Assembly: GCF_900128975.1 (NCBI RefSeq)
Contig: NZ_FQVC01000002.1
Coordinates: 62,001-126,000, forward strand
Length of the DNA stretch: 64,000 bases
DNA from: Devosia limi DSM 17137
Lineage (GTDB): Bacteria > Pseudomonadota > Alphaproteobacteria > Rhizobiales > Devosiaceae
Reading direction: 5' to 3'
The notes beneath the pieces were generated by a model, which saw only the letters and a program-made list of their open reading frames with translations, did not search any database and had not been told where the DNA came from. Shown piece after piece: positions 34,539 to 42,964 of the stretch. A program made the translations under genes and the position numbers. The first letter of the stretch is position 1. Every line of letters begins with the position of its first letter.

Positions 34539-35087
34539 ATGCTGCGTAGCCTGATACTTGTTTTGGCCCTGGGTCTGGGGGCGCTCTGGCCTGCCTCGGC
34601 GCAGGCGCAGGCGCAGCAGCAGCGGATGCTGGACAGGGCCCTGAATGGCGCCGTCCACACCTTCGAGCAGGCCATGGGCACGCTCGAAGCGGCGGCAATA
34701 GGCGTCGACATCCCCGCCTATAGCGATGCGCTCAAGCGGCACCGGTTCTATTCCAGCAGGTGGGATATGGAACTGGACGTCAATTTCGCCATCAGATCGG
34801 CCGAGGACCAGCGCTGTGAACGCTTTGCAGCCTATGTGATGCCCGCGATTGATAGCGGCGCCGTCAATGTGATGTTGTGCCCGAAATTTTTCTCGGCCGG
34901 CGCCGATGCGCTGCGCGAAACCACCATCCTGCATGAAATGGTGCATGTGGTAGCTGGCACCGACGAATGCCAGGCGATGGCCTTTACCGCCCAAGTGCAG
35001 TTCATCGCCAGCGGCAGATTTCAGGCCGTTGCGCACTATTGGGACAAGAACCGTTGTGCCCGCTCGGCTTTCAGCTTGCCGCACTAA
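34539..35087 (+). CDS. Secreted HExxH protein, possible zinc metallopeptidase
   Basis: A protein of 182 residues with a signal peptide (LRSLILVLALGLGALWPASAQAQ, cleavage near residue 24). The zinc site is ETTILHEMVHVVAGTDECQAMAF, that is HExxH then GT-D-E-C, which resembles the aspzincin (M35, deuterolysin) arrangement of HExxH plus a GTxD aspartate. Four cysteines (QRCERF, MLCPKFF, DECQ, NRCARS) could form two disulfides. Catalysis is not proven; some relatives are inactive. ATG 34539 has GGAG eight bases before it. It points away from the phosphatase gene and toward the SGNH-like gene. Confidence 0.75.
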   Translation: MLRSLILVLALGLGALWPASAQAQAQQQRMLDRALNGAVHTFEQAMGTLEAAAIGVDIPAYSDALKRHRFYSSRWDMELDVNFAIRSAEDQRCERFAAYVMPAIDSGAVNVMLCPKFFSAGADALRETTILHEMVHVVAGTDECQAMAFTAQVQFIASGRFQAVAHYWDKNRCARSAFSLPH

Positions 35088-35154
35088 GCGGTGATTATCT
35101 TGGCAAGGCGCTCATCTTGACGATAGGCTTGCCCGGAACAACAGGGATGGCGGG

Positions 35155-36054
35155 ATGAAATCGATACGCAAGCAGTGGTTCGCCGCGTCCTGCCTTCTGG
35201 CAATGGCGGCGCCAGCCGGCATTGCCGCCGAGCGCGTTGAACCCATTGCACTCAACCGGCCGTTCGACTTGCGCGTCATCGAGTCCGGCCACAGCCTGAC
35301 CGACCCGATTCCAGCCATGCTGGAAGGCATGGTTCGCGCAGCTGGGGGGCCGGCCGTCACCGTGGCCAGATCAACTGTGCCAGGCAGCCCGATGGATTGG
35401 CGCTGGAACAACCCGCCTGAATACGGCCCCGATGCCAGGGCCGTTATCGGCGATTATCAGGTCCTGGTTCTAACGGAACGGGTCTCGCTGTCCGGCACGA
35501 TGCCTTGGCACGGCTCTTCCGCCGAAGCGCTGCGCTGGTTCAATCATGCCTGGGAAAATGGTGATGGCGGCAAAGGCGCCGAAACCATCCTCTATGCCAG
35601 CTGGATCGACCTCCGTAGCGGCCCCGATTTCGACAATCCCTATAACGACCCCGAGGGACATGTCCCTTTCAGGCAGAGGCTGGAGCTGGAGCTGGCGCGG
35701 TGGGAGGAAATCGCCGCCTCGGTGAACGCCAACCGTCGCAAAGATGCTCCGGAAATGCGCATGATCCCTGGACCAGTGATCATGGCTGCTGCCTATGACG
35801 ACATTGCCGCGGGCAAAGCGCCAGGCCTGACAGACATGGCCGCGCTCTTCGCCGACGATATCCATGTGAACGACCTGGGCGCCTACCTGATCTCGCTGGC
35901 CCACTATGCCGTCATCTATGGCCGGGATCCGCGTGGTCTGCCCGCTTCTATCGGTCAACAGACGCCACCCGAGCCGGCCACCGCCGCCTGGATGCAGGAT
36001 CTCGTCTGGCGCGTCGTCACGAACTATCCCGGATCGGGCATCGCGCCCCAGTAG
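35155..36054 (+). CDS. Secreted SGNH-like protein, possible esterase
   Basis: A protein of 299 residues with a signal peptide (FAASCLLAMAAPAGIAAE, cleaved near residue 25). Two elements suggest the SGNH/GDSL fold: VIESGHSLTDPIP near residue 42, where the nucleophile serine would be in GHSLT, and FADDIHVNDLGAYLISL near residue 240, matching the catalytic DxxH block. Other blocks are less clear (VLVLTERVSL, WNNPPEYG). If active, it could remove or add acyl groups on the exopolysaccharide made by the neighbouring locus. GGGATGGCGGG precedes the ATG. Confidence 0.7.
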   Translation: MKSIRKQWFAASCLLAMAAPAGIAAERVEPIALNRPFDLRVIESGHSLTDPIPAMLEGMVRAAGGPAVTVARSTVPGSPMDWRWNNPPEYGPDARAVIGDYQVLVLTERVSLSGTMPWHGSSAEALRWFNHAWENGDGGKGAETILYASWIDLRSGPDFDNPYNDPEGHVPFRQRLELELARWEEIAASVNANRRKDAPEMRMIPGPVIMAAAYDDIAAGKAPGLTDMAALFADDIHVNDLGAYLISLAHYAVIYGRDPRGLPASIGQQTPPEPATAAWMQDLVWRVVTNYPGSGIAPQ

Positions 36055-36119
36055 CAGGTCTGGGGGAATGGAATATGCTGCGGGCCATCTGACTCAAATT
36101 TCAGCCTTTCGGCTCGGTT

Positions 36120-36563
36120 TCAAGCTGCCGGCGCCCTGGTGTCCGCCAGGACTTCCAGGGCCGTAACGGCGTCGGGCAGCCAAGCGCGATCACCAGACGC
36201 TGTTTCACAGAAGAGGAACCCGCTTTCACTGTAGATCACGCGAAGGCGGTCCCCCTTTTTCACCGACAGTTCCAGCGCCGAAAAATCGCGCTGCAATCGC
36301 CAGCCGCCCTCGGACGGCTCGCACCAGCTGTTCGGGGTCCAACCCGCACGGCCATCGACGCCGACACACCATGTCCATCCCATGAAATCGGTGTCCATTG
36401 AGCCATCGGTGACCGGCCTAACAAGGGCCCCTTTGGACACGCTGATGGGTTCGTCATAGGGACGATCATAATCGCAGGCAGCCAATACAAAGGTGTCTGG
36501 CGGGAAAAAATAAAGCACTTCGACCTCAGGCAAGGCAATGTTGAACCTGCTCGGCTTTAGCAT
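36120..36563 (-). CDS. Small protein with two SH3-like segments
   Basis: A protein of 147 residues from ATG 36563. The first segment (about 25-80) reads VLAACDYDRPYDEPISVSKG then GWTWCVGVDGRAGWTPNSWC; the second (about 95-140) reads LSVKKGDRLRVIYSESGFLFCETASGDRAWLP. Each has the short barrel pattern ALYDY...G-D...W-x-G...GxVP of SH3-like domains. No signal peptide, so probably cytoplasmic. The frame is open to 36839, overlapping the divergent GMC-fusion start, but codon use there is poor, so I prefer the short form. The ribosome site is weak. Confidence 0.6.
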   Translation of the reverse strand: MLKPSRFNIALPEVEVLYFFPPDTFVLAACDYDRPYDEPISVSKGALVRPVTDGSMDTDFMGWTWCVGVDGRAGWTPNSWCEPSEGGWRLQRDFSALELSVKKGDRLRVIYSESGFLFCETASGDRAWLPDAVTALEVLADTRAPAA

Positions 36564-36831
36564 GGCTGGACGATTTTCAAAGGCCTGTCTGAATGGATGC
36601 AAAAGCGGGGCTCCCGCAGCAGTCGGCGCGCGCAGGTCTCTTTTGCTCTGCAACGCGCTGGGATCTGATCGCAACGCGGATTGACTAGGGTCAACATTGC
36701 AGAAAATGTATCGTTCGCGCGTGGATAATGCTGGCAGCAGCAATGATTGGCTGGGGTGAAATGAGCGAAAAGACAGTGTCTCGGTGGCGTCGCATTCTTC
36801 ATGATCATGTTGGCTGCGAGAGGGACGCGTC

Positions 36832-39654
36832 ATGAGCATTATAGATTTTCAGACCTGCGCGCCGGCCTCTGAATTCGATGCAGACATCTGCATTATTGGG
36901 TCGGGCCCAGCCGGACTGACACTTGCTCTTCAGTTCGCCGATACCCCGCTTCGAATTATTGTACTGGAGAGCGGAGGGCACTCGAGCGATGCCGAAACCG
37001 ATAAGCTCAGTGAAATCGAGAGCGTGGGCATGCCGCGTGCCCCTCAGAACGTAACCCGCTGGCGGGGGCTCGGTGGCACGTCAGCCTTGTGGTCAGGGCG
37101 GTGCGGCGTATTTGATGCCATGGATTTCCAGCATCGTCCCTGGGTTCCCCATAGCGGCTGGCCCATCGCGGCCAGGGACCTTGATCCTTATCTTGATCGG
37201 GCAGGCCAAATACTGGGCCTCGGGCCTGCGCTCTATCGGGAGGAACAGGAGCGCCTGCTTCCGGAGGACAGCGCGCAGCATCAATGGGACAGCCTGAACT
37301 TTCGGCCGGTTGTATGGCAGTTCAGCCAGCACGAGACCACGGGTGCGGTGCTCAATCACTATGCCAAAGATGGCGTGGAAGGGGCGCAGAACCTGGGCAT
37401 GTTGCAGCATTCCGGGGCACCGCGACCGCTCAATCTCGGAGAGGCGGCCAGAGGGGCGCTGGAGGCAAGTGGCAATATTACCGTGATCATGAACGCGACT
37501 GCCGTCGATTTGCTGCCAAACAGCACCGGCTCGCACGTAAACCAGGTGAAGATAGCCTCAATTTCGGGAATTACCGGGACTGTTACCGCCAAGACGTTCG
37601 TTTTGGCATGCGGGGCCATAGACAATGCGCGATTGATGCTTTCGTCGCGCACCGCCAGTGAAGATGGACTTGGAAACAGCCACGGAAATGTCGGGCGCTT
37701 CCTGAGCGACCATCCATTTTGGCCAATTGCGAAATATGATGGTGCCGGAAGTGATGTCGTCCGGCGAATGCTGGGTGCCCGCTGGCTGAACCGTGCTGGC
37801 AACAAGCACGTATACACACTCGGCTTGCGCGTTAGCCCAGAGCGTCAAAGAGATGAGGAACTGCTCAACAGCGCGCTGCACATCGTCGAGTTCGGACATG
37901 AGCCGCCGGCCATATCTCAGCTTGGAAGTGCGCTGCGACTGCTCAAGCGGCGCCAGTTCGGCGAGGACACATGGCGGGCGCTTGCAAGCGCGCTGACCCG
38001 GCCAATGCAGCTGATCTCGGGGATCTACTCCCGTTACGTCAGGAAAGAACCGGCGCTGTCGAATCCAACCAGCGTCGCATTCGGTGCCGTTGTCGAGCAG
38101 GTTCCCGATCCCGAGAGCCGTGTAACGCTGTCAGACCAAGTCGATGCCTTCGGGATGAGACGGGCGCGCATCGACTGGCGCGTTTCCGACCGTGAATTTG
38201 CCAATGCAAAACGTCTCGCTGAACTGACGGCCGAGGAATTCGAGCGCCAGGGCTTCCAGCAGCCGGAATTTGCATCCTGGCTGGATGACCCCTCCGGCGC
38301 CTTCCGCGCGCATATCCACGACATGGCCCATCCGATGTCCACGACGCGGATGTCGGACGATCCGGCAAAAGGGGTGGTCGATGCAAACTGCAAGGTCCAC
38401 GAAGTGGACAACCTGTATGTTGCAGGCGCCTCGGTCTTCAGTACCTCCGGGTATATGAATCCTACCCTGATGATTGTCGCATTGAGCCTTCGCCTGGCCG
38501 ATCATCTAAAATCCACAGCGATAGACAATCGTGCTCCAGCGGCCGTCGCTTCCCATCGGCTGGCCCCGCGACCTCGGCGCACGCGTGTGGGGTTGATCGG
38601 GGCCGGCAATCGAATGCGGGAAATCTATCTGCCGATCCTTGAGACGCTTGCGGATGAATTTGAGGTGGTGGGCGTCACCTCAAGAACCGCGGCTAGTGCC
38701 GGCGATGTGTCCCGCCTGCTCGGGACCCAAAGCTTTCAGACGCCGGAGGCGCTGTTGCATGAGGCAAAACCGGATCTGCTGGTTGTTGCCATTGGAGCGA
38801 TTGACGATGCTCTGCCTGGCTTGATCGGCCTTGGCGTGCCACTGCTCATCGAAACGCCGATTTGCTGGAGCTTGCGAAAAGGCCGGCATGCACTCTCCCT
38901 GATGCGAAAGCATGGGGTGCTCGTCGGCGTGGCCGAGCAAACTCCTGAACTTCCCGTTGAAGCGCTGAAACGGCAGGTTATCGATTTGGGGCTGATCGGC
39001 CGGGTCTTTGTCTCCCACAACGATTTCGCCTCGTATGACTACCATGGGATCGCGGCCGCCAAACAACTGCTCACGGGCCTGCCGAGAAGCGGAACGATCA
39101 GCGCGATAACCCAGTCTGGTGGCGCGCTGTCGCACCCGCAGGGCCAGATCGAAAACTGGATAGTCGGATCCGCCCGGTTCAAGAGCGGGGGCCTGCTCAT
39201 GCATAGCTATAGCGACAGCTATCACGATAGCGCCTTCCGGACCCCAAAATGCTTCAGAACCTATGGCACCAGCGGCTCGATTGTCGGCGAGGACATGCTG
39301 TTCAAAGCCCCGTCCGGCCAGGTGTTCCAGGCCGGCATTCGTCGCAACGAAGCGGCGGGACGTCTGCAGACATTGACCATCGACACACCGATTGGCGAAA
39401 TCGTCTGGAGCAATCCGTTTTGCGATTTTGATCTGAACGACGAACAGATTGCCGTCGCAACGATCCTCAGGAAGATGGCGGTCGCAGTGCATTTTGGTGG
39501 AGCTCCAAGTTACTCCGCCCAGGACAGTTTCGATGACATGGAACTGCTCGCGGCGATGCGTTCCTCCGCTCGACGAAACGGCGCCCCCATAGCCACTCCG
39601 ATGAGCGCGACCTACGAGGCTATCGAGAGACTCCGGGCTCGACTGGCGAGGTGA
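36832..39654 (+). CDS. GMC oxidoreductase fused to a Gfo/Idh/MocA-like domain
   Basis: One protein of 940 residues. N-terminal half (about 1-565): GMC-type flavoprotein with the FAD motif CIIGSGPAGLTLALQFAD (about 20-37), WRGLGGTSALWSGRC, and the C-terminal domain HPMSTTRMSDDP and NLYVAGASVFSTSGYMNPT. After a basic, proline-rich linker (about 565-582) comes a Rossmann domain VGLIGAGNRMREIYLP (about 583-600) with the layout of Gfo/Idh/MocA sugar dehydrogenases, ending in an alpha/beta C-terminal domain. The usual Gfo catalytic EKP is ETP here (LLIETPICW), losing the lysine. GAGAGGGACGCGTC before ATG 36832 is a good ribosome site. Substrate unknown; a sugar of the adjacent polysaccharide is possible. 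Confidence 0.85.
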   Translation: MSIIDFQTCAPASEFDADICIIGSGPAGLTLALQFADTPLRIIVLESGGHSSDAETDKLSEIESVGMPRAPQNVTRWRGLGGTSALWSGRCGVFDAMDFQHRPWVPHSGWPIAARDLDPYLDRAGQILGLGPALYREEQERLLPEDSAQHQWDSLNFRPVVWQFSQHETTGAVLNHYAKDGVEGAQNLGMLQHSGAPRPLNLGEAARGALEASGNITVIMNATAVDLLPNSTGSHVNQVKIASISGITGTVTAKTFVLACGAIDNARLMLSSRTASEDGLGNSHGNVGRFLSDHPFWPIAKYDGAGSDVVRRMLGARWLNRAGNKHVYTLGLRVSPERQRDEELLNSALHIVEFGHEPPAISQLGSALRLLKRRQFGEDTWRALASALTRPMQLISGIYSRYVRKEPALSNPTSVAFGAVVEQVPDPESRVTLSDQVDAFGMRRARIDWRVSDREFANAKRLAELTAEEFERQGFQQPEFASWLDDPSGAFRAHIHDMAHPMSTTRMSDDPAKGVVDANCKVHEVDNLYVAGASVFSTSGYMNPTLMIVALSLRLADHLKSTAIDNRAPAAVASHRLAPRPRRTRVGLIGAGNRMREIYLPILETLADEFEVVGVTSRTAASAGDVSRLLGTQSFQTPEALLHEAKPDLLVVAIGAIDDALPGLIGLGVPLLIETPICWSLRKGRHALSLMRKHGVLVGVAEQTPELPVEALKRQVIDLGLIGRVFVSHNDFASYDYHGIAAAKQLLTGLPRSGTISAITQSGGALSHPQGQIENWIVGSARFKSGGLLMHSYSDSYHDSAFRTPKCFRTYGTSGSIVGEDMLFKAPSGQVFQAGIRRNEAAGRLQTLTIDTPIGEIVWSNPFCDFDLNDEQIAVATILRKMAVAVHFGGAPSYSAQDSFDDMELLAAMRSSARRNGAPIATPMSATYEAIERLRARLAR

Positions 39655-39763
39655 CGCGTCCGCTCACAAGACCGATTTCCGGCCAGGGTGGCGAAGCGGC
39701 CACTGGCTGGCGCGTTCAGCCTGGAGCGTTGGGCAGATATTGCGAATTGATTTATTGGCGCGG

Positions 39764-39834
39764 GGCGGGCATAAGGCCGGAACTCGATCGGACCCGGTGC
39801 AAATCCGGGTGGCTCTTCCGGCCGCCAACCCGCC
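39764..39834 (+). promoter_or_regulatory. Structured RNA leader of the SulP gene
   Basis: Three nested helices in the 255-base gap before sulP: GGCGGG 39764-39769 with CCCGCC 39829-39834; GGCCGGAA 39775-39782 with TTCCGGCC 39816-39823; and ACCCGG 39792-39797 with CCGGGT 39805-39810 around loop TGCAAAT. The internal loop is asymmetric (9 and 5 bases). It ends 75 bases before the ATG. A cis-regulatory RNA motif called sul1 is known upstream of SulP genes in alphaproteobacteria; whether this matches it needs a covariance-model search. No gene is seen in the rest of the gap. Confidence 0.55.
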
Positions 39835-39909
39835 GGACACTCCAGCAAAACTGCAACGCCAATTGTTCGTCTCATAGCGAGCTGCCGCGTCTTGCCGTCT
39901 GGACCCTTT

Positions 39910-41394
39910 ATGACCTTTTTTGAAACCTTTCGTCGCAACTGGCTGTCCAATATCCGCGGTGACGTGCTTGCCGGCATTGTCGTTGCGCTCGCGCTCATTC
40001 CCGAGGCCATCGGGTTTTCGATTATCGCGGGTGTAGACCCCAAGGTGGGGCTCTATGCATCGGTTGTCATTGCCATGGTTATCGCCGTGGCTGGCGGCAG
40101 ACCGGCAATGATATCGGCGGCGACCGCCGCCACGGCCGTGCTGATGGGGACGCTGGTGCGCGACCATGGCCTGCAATATCTGCTGGCCGCGACAGTCCTG
40201 GCGGGGGTGATCCAGATCGCTGCCGGCTATGCGCGCGTCGGCTACATCATGAAATTCGTGTCCCGGTCGGTGCTGACCGGATTTGTCAACGCGCTGGCCA
40301 TCCTGATCTTCCTGGCGCAGCTTCCCGAACTCGTGGGGGTTTCCTGGCAGACCTATCTGATGATCGCCGGGGGGCTCGGCATCATCTATCTTTTTCCCAC
40401 GATCACCAAACTGGTTCCATCGCCGCTGGTCTGCATCCTGGTTCTGACGACGATCTCGCTGCTGATCGATGTTGACGTGAGAACTGTCAGTGACCTGGGT
40501 GAACTGCCGTCCACATTGCCGACGCTGCTTCTGCCCGATGTGCCGCTGACACTGGAGACGCTGTGGATCATTCTGCCCTATTCGGTTGCCGTGGCTGCGG
40601 TCGGCTTGTTGGAGAGCCTGCTGACGGCGTCTATCGTTGATCAGATGACCGATACGAAGTCTGACAAGAACCGTGAATCCGTCGGCCAGGGGATTGCAAA
40701 TATCGCCAGTGGCTTTTTCGGCGGCATGGCTGGATGTGCCATGATCGGTCAGTCCGTCATCAACGTGAAATCGGGCGGCCGGACCAGGCTGTCGACGTTC
40801 TTTGCCGGGGCCTTCCTGCTGTTCCTGCTGCTGATGCTCGGCGACATTGTCGGGCTGATTCCCATGCCCGCGCTGGTCGCGATCATGATCATGGTTTCGG
40901 TCGGGACCTTCAGCTGGTCATCCTTCAAGGACCTGCGCCGGCACCCGCGCCGGTCGAGCCTGGTGATGCTGGTTACCGTGGTCACCGTGGTCGGCACGCA
41001 TAACCTGGCACTCGGCGTGGGCGCAGGGGTGCTGTTGTCTGGCATCTTCTTCGCCTGGAAGGTGTCGCAGATCTTCCGAGTTACCTCGGTGCTCAGCGAA
41101 GATGGACGGGAGCGCGATTACCTGGTCGAGGGGCAGTTGTTTTTCGCCTCGGCGGGCGACTTTCTCGAAGCCATCGATTTCCAGGAGCGCTTGGAACGTG
41201 TCCGGATCGACGTAAGCAAGGCTCATATCTGGGACCTGACGGGGGTGAACGCGGTGGACACCGCCGTGCTCAAGTTCCGTCGTCAGGGAGCAGCAGTTGA
41301 ACTCGTCGGCATGAATAGCGCCAGTGTCACAATTATGGACGATCTGTCGGTGCATGATGAACCCGATGCAATGCAAAAGGTGCTTGGACACTGA
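39910..41394 (+). CDS. SulP-family anion transporter with STAS domain
   Basis: Inner-membrane protein of 494 residues. The SulP signature is present: [32 protein letters not shown] in the first two helices, [15 protein letters not shown], and [26 protein letters not shown]. About 11-14 helices to residue 385, then a cytoplasmic STAS domain (about 400-490) with [18 protein letters not shown]. It could carry sulfate or, as several bacterial SulPs do, bicarbonate or dicarboxylate with sodium. It is not next to the cysDNC genes. I start at ATG 39910; an upstream in-frame start at 39892 lacks support. The ribosome site is weak, perhaps because it is controlled by the leader RNA. Confidence 0.92.
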   Translation: MTFFETFRRNWLSNIRGDVLAGIVVALALIPEAIGFSIIAGVDPKVGLYASVVIAMVIAVAGGRPAMISAATAATAVLMGTLVRDHGLQYLLAATVLAGVIQIAAGYARVGYIMKFVSRSVLTGFVNALAILIFLAQLPELVGVSWQTYLMIAGGLGIIYLFPTITKLVPSPLVCILVLTTISLLIDVDVRTVSDLGELPSTLPTLLLPDVPLTLETLWIILPYSVAVAAVGLLESLLTASIVDQMTDTKSDKNRESVGQGIANIASGFFGGMAGCAMIGQSVINVKSGGRTRLSTFFAGAFLLFLLLMLGDIVGLIPMPALVAIMIMVSVGTFSWSSFKDLRRHPRRSSLVMLVTVVTVVGTHNLALGVGAGVLLSGIFFAWKVSQIFRVTSVLSEDGRERDYLVEGQLFFASAGDFLEAIDFQERLERVRIDVSKAHIWDLTGVNAVDTAVLKFRRQGAAVELVGMNSASVTIMDDLSVHDEPDAMQKVLGH

Positions 41395-41420
41395 GCGCGC
41401 CATCCCTGGAAGGTGTGGGG

Positions 41421-41498
41421 GCGGGGCAGTCTATCAAGCTGGCAGGCCCCGCTCCGCTGCTGTTCGCCGGTGATGCCGTCGGCGAAGGGCGGCGGAGC
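41421..41498 (+). other. Structured RNA between sulP and the MFS gene
   Basis: GCTCCGC 41451-41457 pairs with GCGGAGC 41492-41498, enclosing a symmetric 5/5 internal loop and a second helix, TTCGCC 41463-41468 with GGCGAA 41481-41486. Upstream, GCGGGGC 41421-41427 can pair with GCCCCGC 41446-41452, which competes with the first helix at two bases. No T-run follows, so a simple terminator is unlikely. It could be the 3' end of the sulP mRNA or the leader of the MFS gene. Confidence 0.4.
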
Positions 41499-41640
41499 AT
41501 TGCGCCGAGGAGGCGACAATGGTTGTCTCATTTGTGATCGTCCTTCAGTCGGGTGCGTCGCTTTGGTTAAGGGACTTCTAGCCGCGCCTCGATAGGTTGC
41601 TCTGGCGAGAGCATCAGCCGAGCGAATGGGGAGAGACGCC

Positions 41641-42906
41641 GTGCAGACGATTGCCAGGCCAGCGCCAATCCTGGCGGCGCTCTCCATTCTGTTGAGTGTT
41701 GCCTTCCTCATCATGGGAAATGGATTGCAGCTCATGCTGCTGCCCATTCGCGGCGGCATCGAAGGATTCAGTTCCTTTCAGATCGGCCTGCTGGGGTCGG
41801 GCTATTTCTTCGGTTTTGTGCTCGGTTGCGCCTTCACGCCCCGCATGATCATGGGGGTGGGGCACATCCGCACCTTCGCCGCTCTGGTCGCGATCGCCTC
41901 GGCGGCGGCCCTGGGATACCCCATGGCTCTTGACGCGATCATATGGATCGTATTGCGCATGATCACCGGCTTTTGCCTCGCCGGGCTCTACCTGGTGGTC
42001 GAAAGCTGGTTGAACGATCAGGCGACCAACGAAACCCGCGGGCTGCTGATTTCGACCTATGTGACCGTGAACTTCACTGTCATCACCCTGGGTCAGATGA
42101 TGGTCACGCTGTTCCAGCCGACATCCTTCGTGTTGTTTTCCATCGCGTCAGTGCTGGTTTCGCTGGCTGCCGTGCCGATCGTGATGACGCGGTCGAGCCA
42201 GCCACCGCCCATCACCGTTGTTCGCTTCCGACCGATGCGCATGTTCCGGCTGTCCCCAACTGGAACGGTTTCGATCTTCCTGATCGGACTGGCGACTGGC
42301 TCGTTCTGGTCGCTGGCGCCATCCTATGCCAGCACCGTCAGTGGCAGCGTCGGCGACGCGGCCTTGTTCATGAGCGCCGCAGTGCTGGGCGGAGCGTTCG
42401 CACAATTGCCGGCGGGCAAGATTTCCGACCGCGTCGACCGGCGAAAGGTGTTGATTGCTCTTGCTGCAGGATGCGCCGTTGTCGGCGTTGCGCTCGCGCT
42501 TACGTCCGGGACGCCCTATTACTGGCTGGGTCTCGGTGCGGCCTTTGGGGCCGGACTTTTGCCCAGTTACGCCATCGCTGCCGCCCACGTCTTCGATTTT
42601 GCTGATCGCTCGGACTATGTGGAGATTTCGGCGGGCCTGTTGCTGCTCAATGGCATGGGATCAACGATCGGCCCCATGCTGTCGTCGGTCAGTATCGAGA
42701 TCTGGGGGCAGCAGGGTTTCTTTGTCGCAAATGCCGCCATCCAGATTGCCCTGATCGGCTTCGTCGGATTCCGGTTGAGCCAGCGCGAAGGCCTGCCTGT
42801 CGACGAGAAGCAAAACTTCGATCTTGGCACCAGTGCCGCCGTCTCGGTTGTTGGCGACGAGGGCGCGGTCCAACTCAGCGATCTTGTCGTTCAGGAGCCG
42901 ACCTGA
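41641..42906 (+). CDS. Major facilitator superfamily transporter
   Basis: Inner-membrane transporter of 421 residues with 12 predicted helices. The loop 2-3 region GSGYFFGFVLGCAFTPRMI, the helix-4/5 RMITGFCLAGLYLVVESWLNDQ and the second-half loop GKISDRVDRRKVLI match the YcaD-like MFS branch, whose members often have the VESWLND motif. Substrate unknown. I start at GTG 41641 because GGGGAGAG lies six bases before it; an ATG at 41626 overlaps that box. The C-terminal 45 residues are hydrophilic. Codon use fits the neighbourhood. Confidence 0.9.
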   Translation: MQTIARPAPILAALSILLSVAFLIMGNGLQLMLLPIRGGIEGFSSFQIGLLGSGYFFGFVLGCAFTPRMIMGVGHIRTFAALVAIASAAALGYPMALDAIIWIVLRMITGFCLAGLYLVVESWLNDQATNETRGLLISTYVTVNFTVITLGQMMVTLFQPTSFVLFSIASVLVSLAAVPIVMTRSSQPPPITVVRFRPMRMFRLSPTGTVSIFLIGLATGSFWSLAPSYASTVSGSVGDAALFMSAAVLGGAFAQLPAGKISDRVDRRKVLIALAAGCAVVGVALALTSGTPYYWLGLGAAFGAGLLPSYAIAAAHVFDFADRSDYVEISAGLLLLNGMGSTIGPMLSSVSIEIWGQQGFFVANAAIQIALIGFVGFRLSQREGLPVDEKQNFDLGTSAAVSVVGDEGAVQLSDLVVQEPT

Positions 42907-42964
42907 GCAGCGCGGATGAGGGCTTATACCAGCGGCGGATGCCGGGATTGCGAACGGAATTCCT

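Noticed and set aside
39775-39823. tRNA-like element, because the apical hairpin resembles a T-arm
   Set aside because: The loop is TGCAAAT rather than TTCAAAT, and there is no matching acceptor, D-arm or anticodon arm.
39764-39834. Cobalamin riboswitch before sulP, suggested by GGTGCAAATCCGG
   Set aside because: The flanking conserved boxes are missing or in the wrong order, and SulP is not a usual target. Kept only as an unnamed structured leader.
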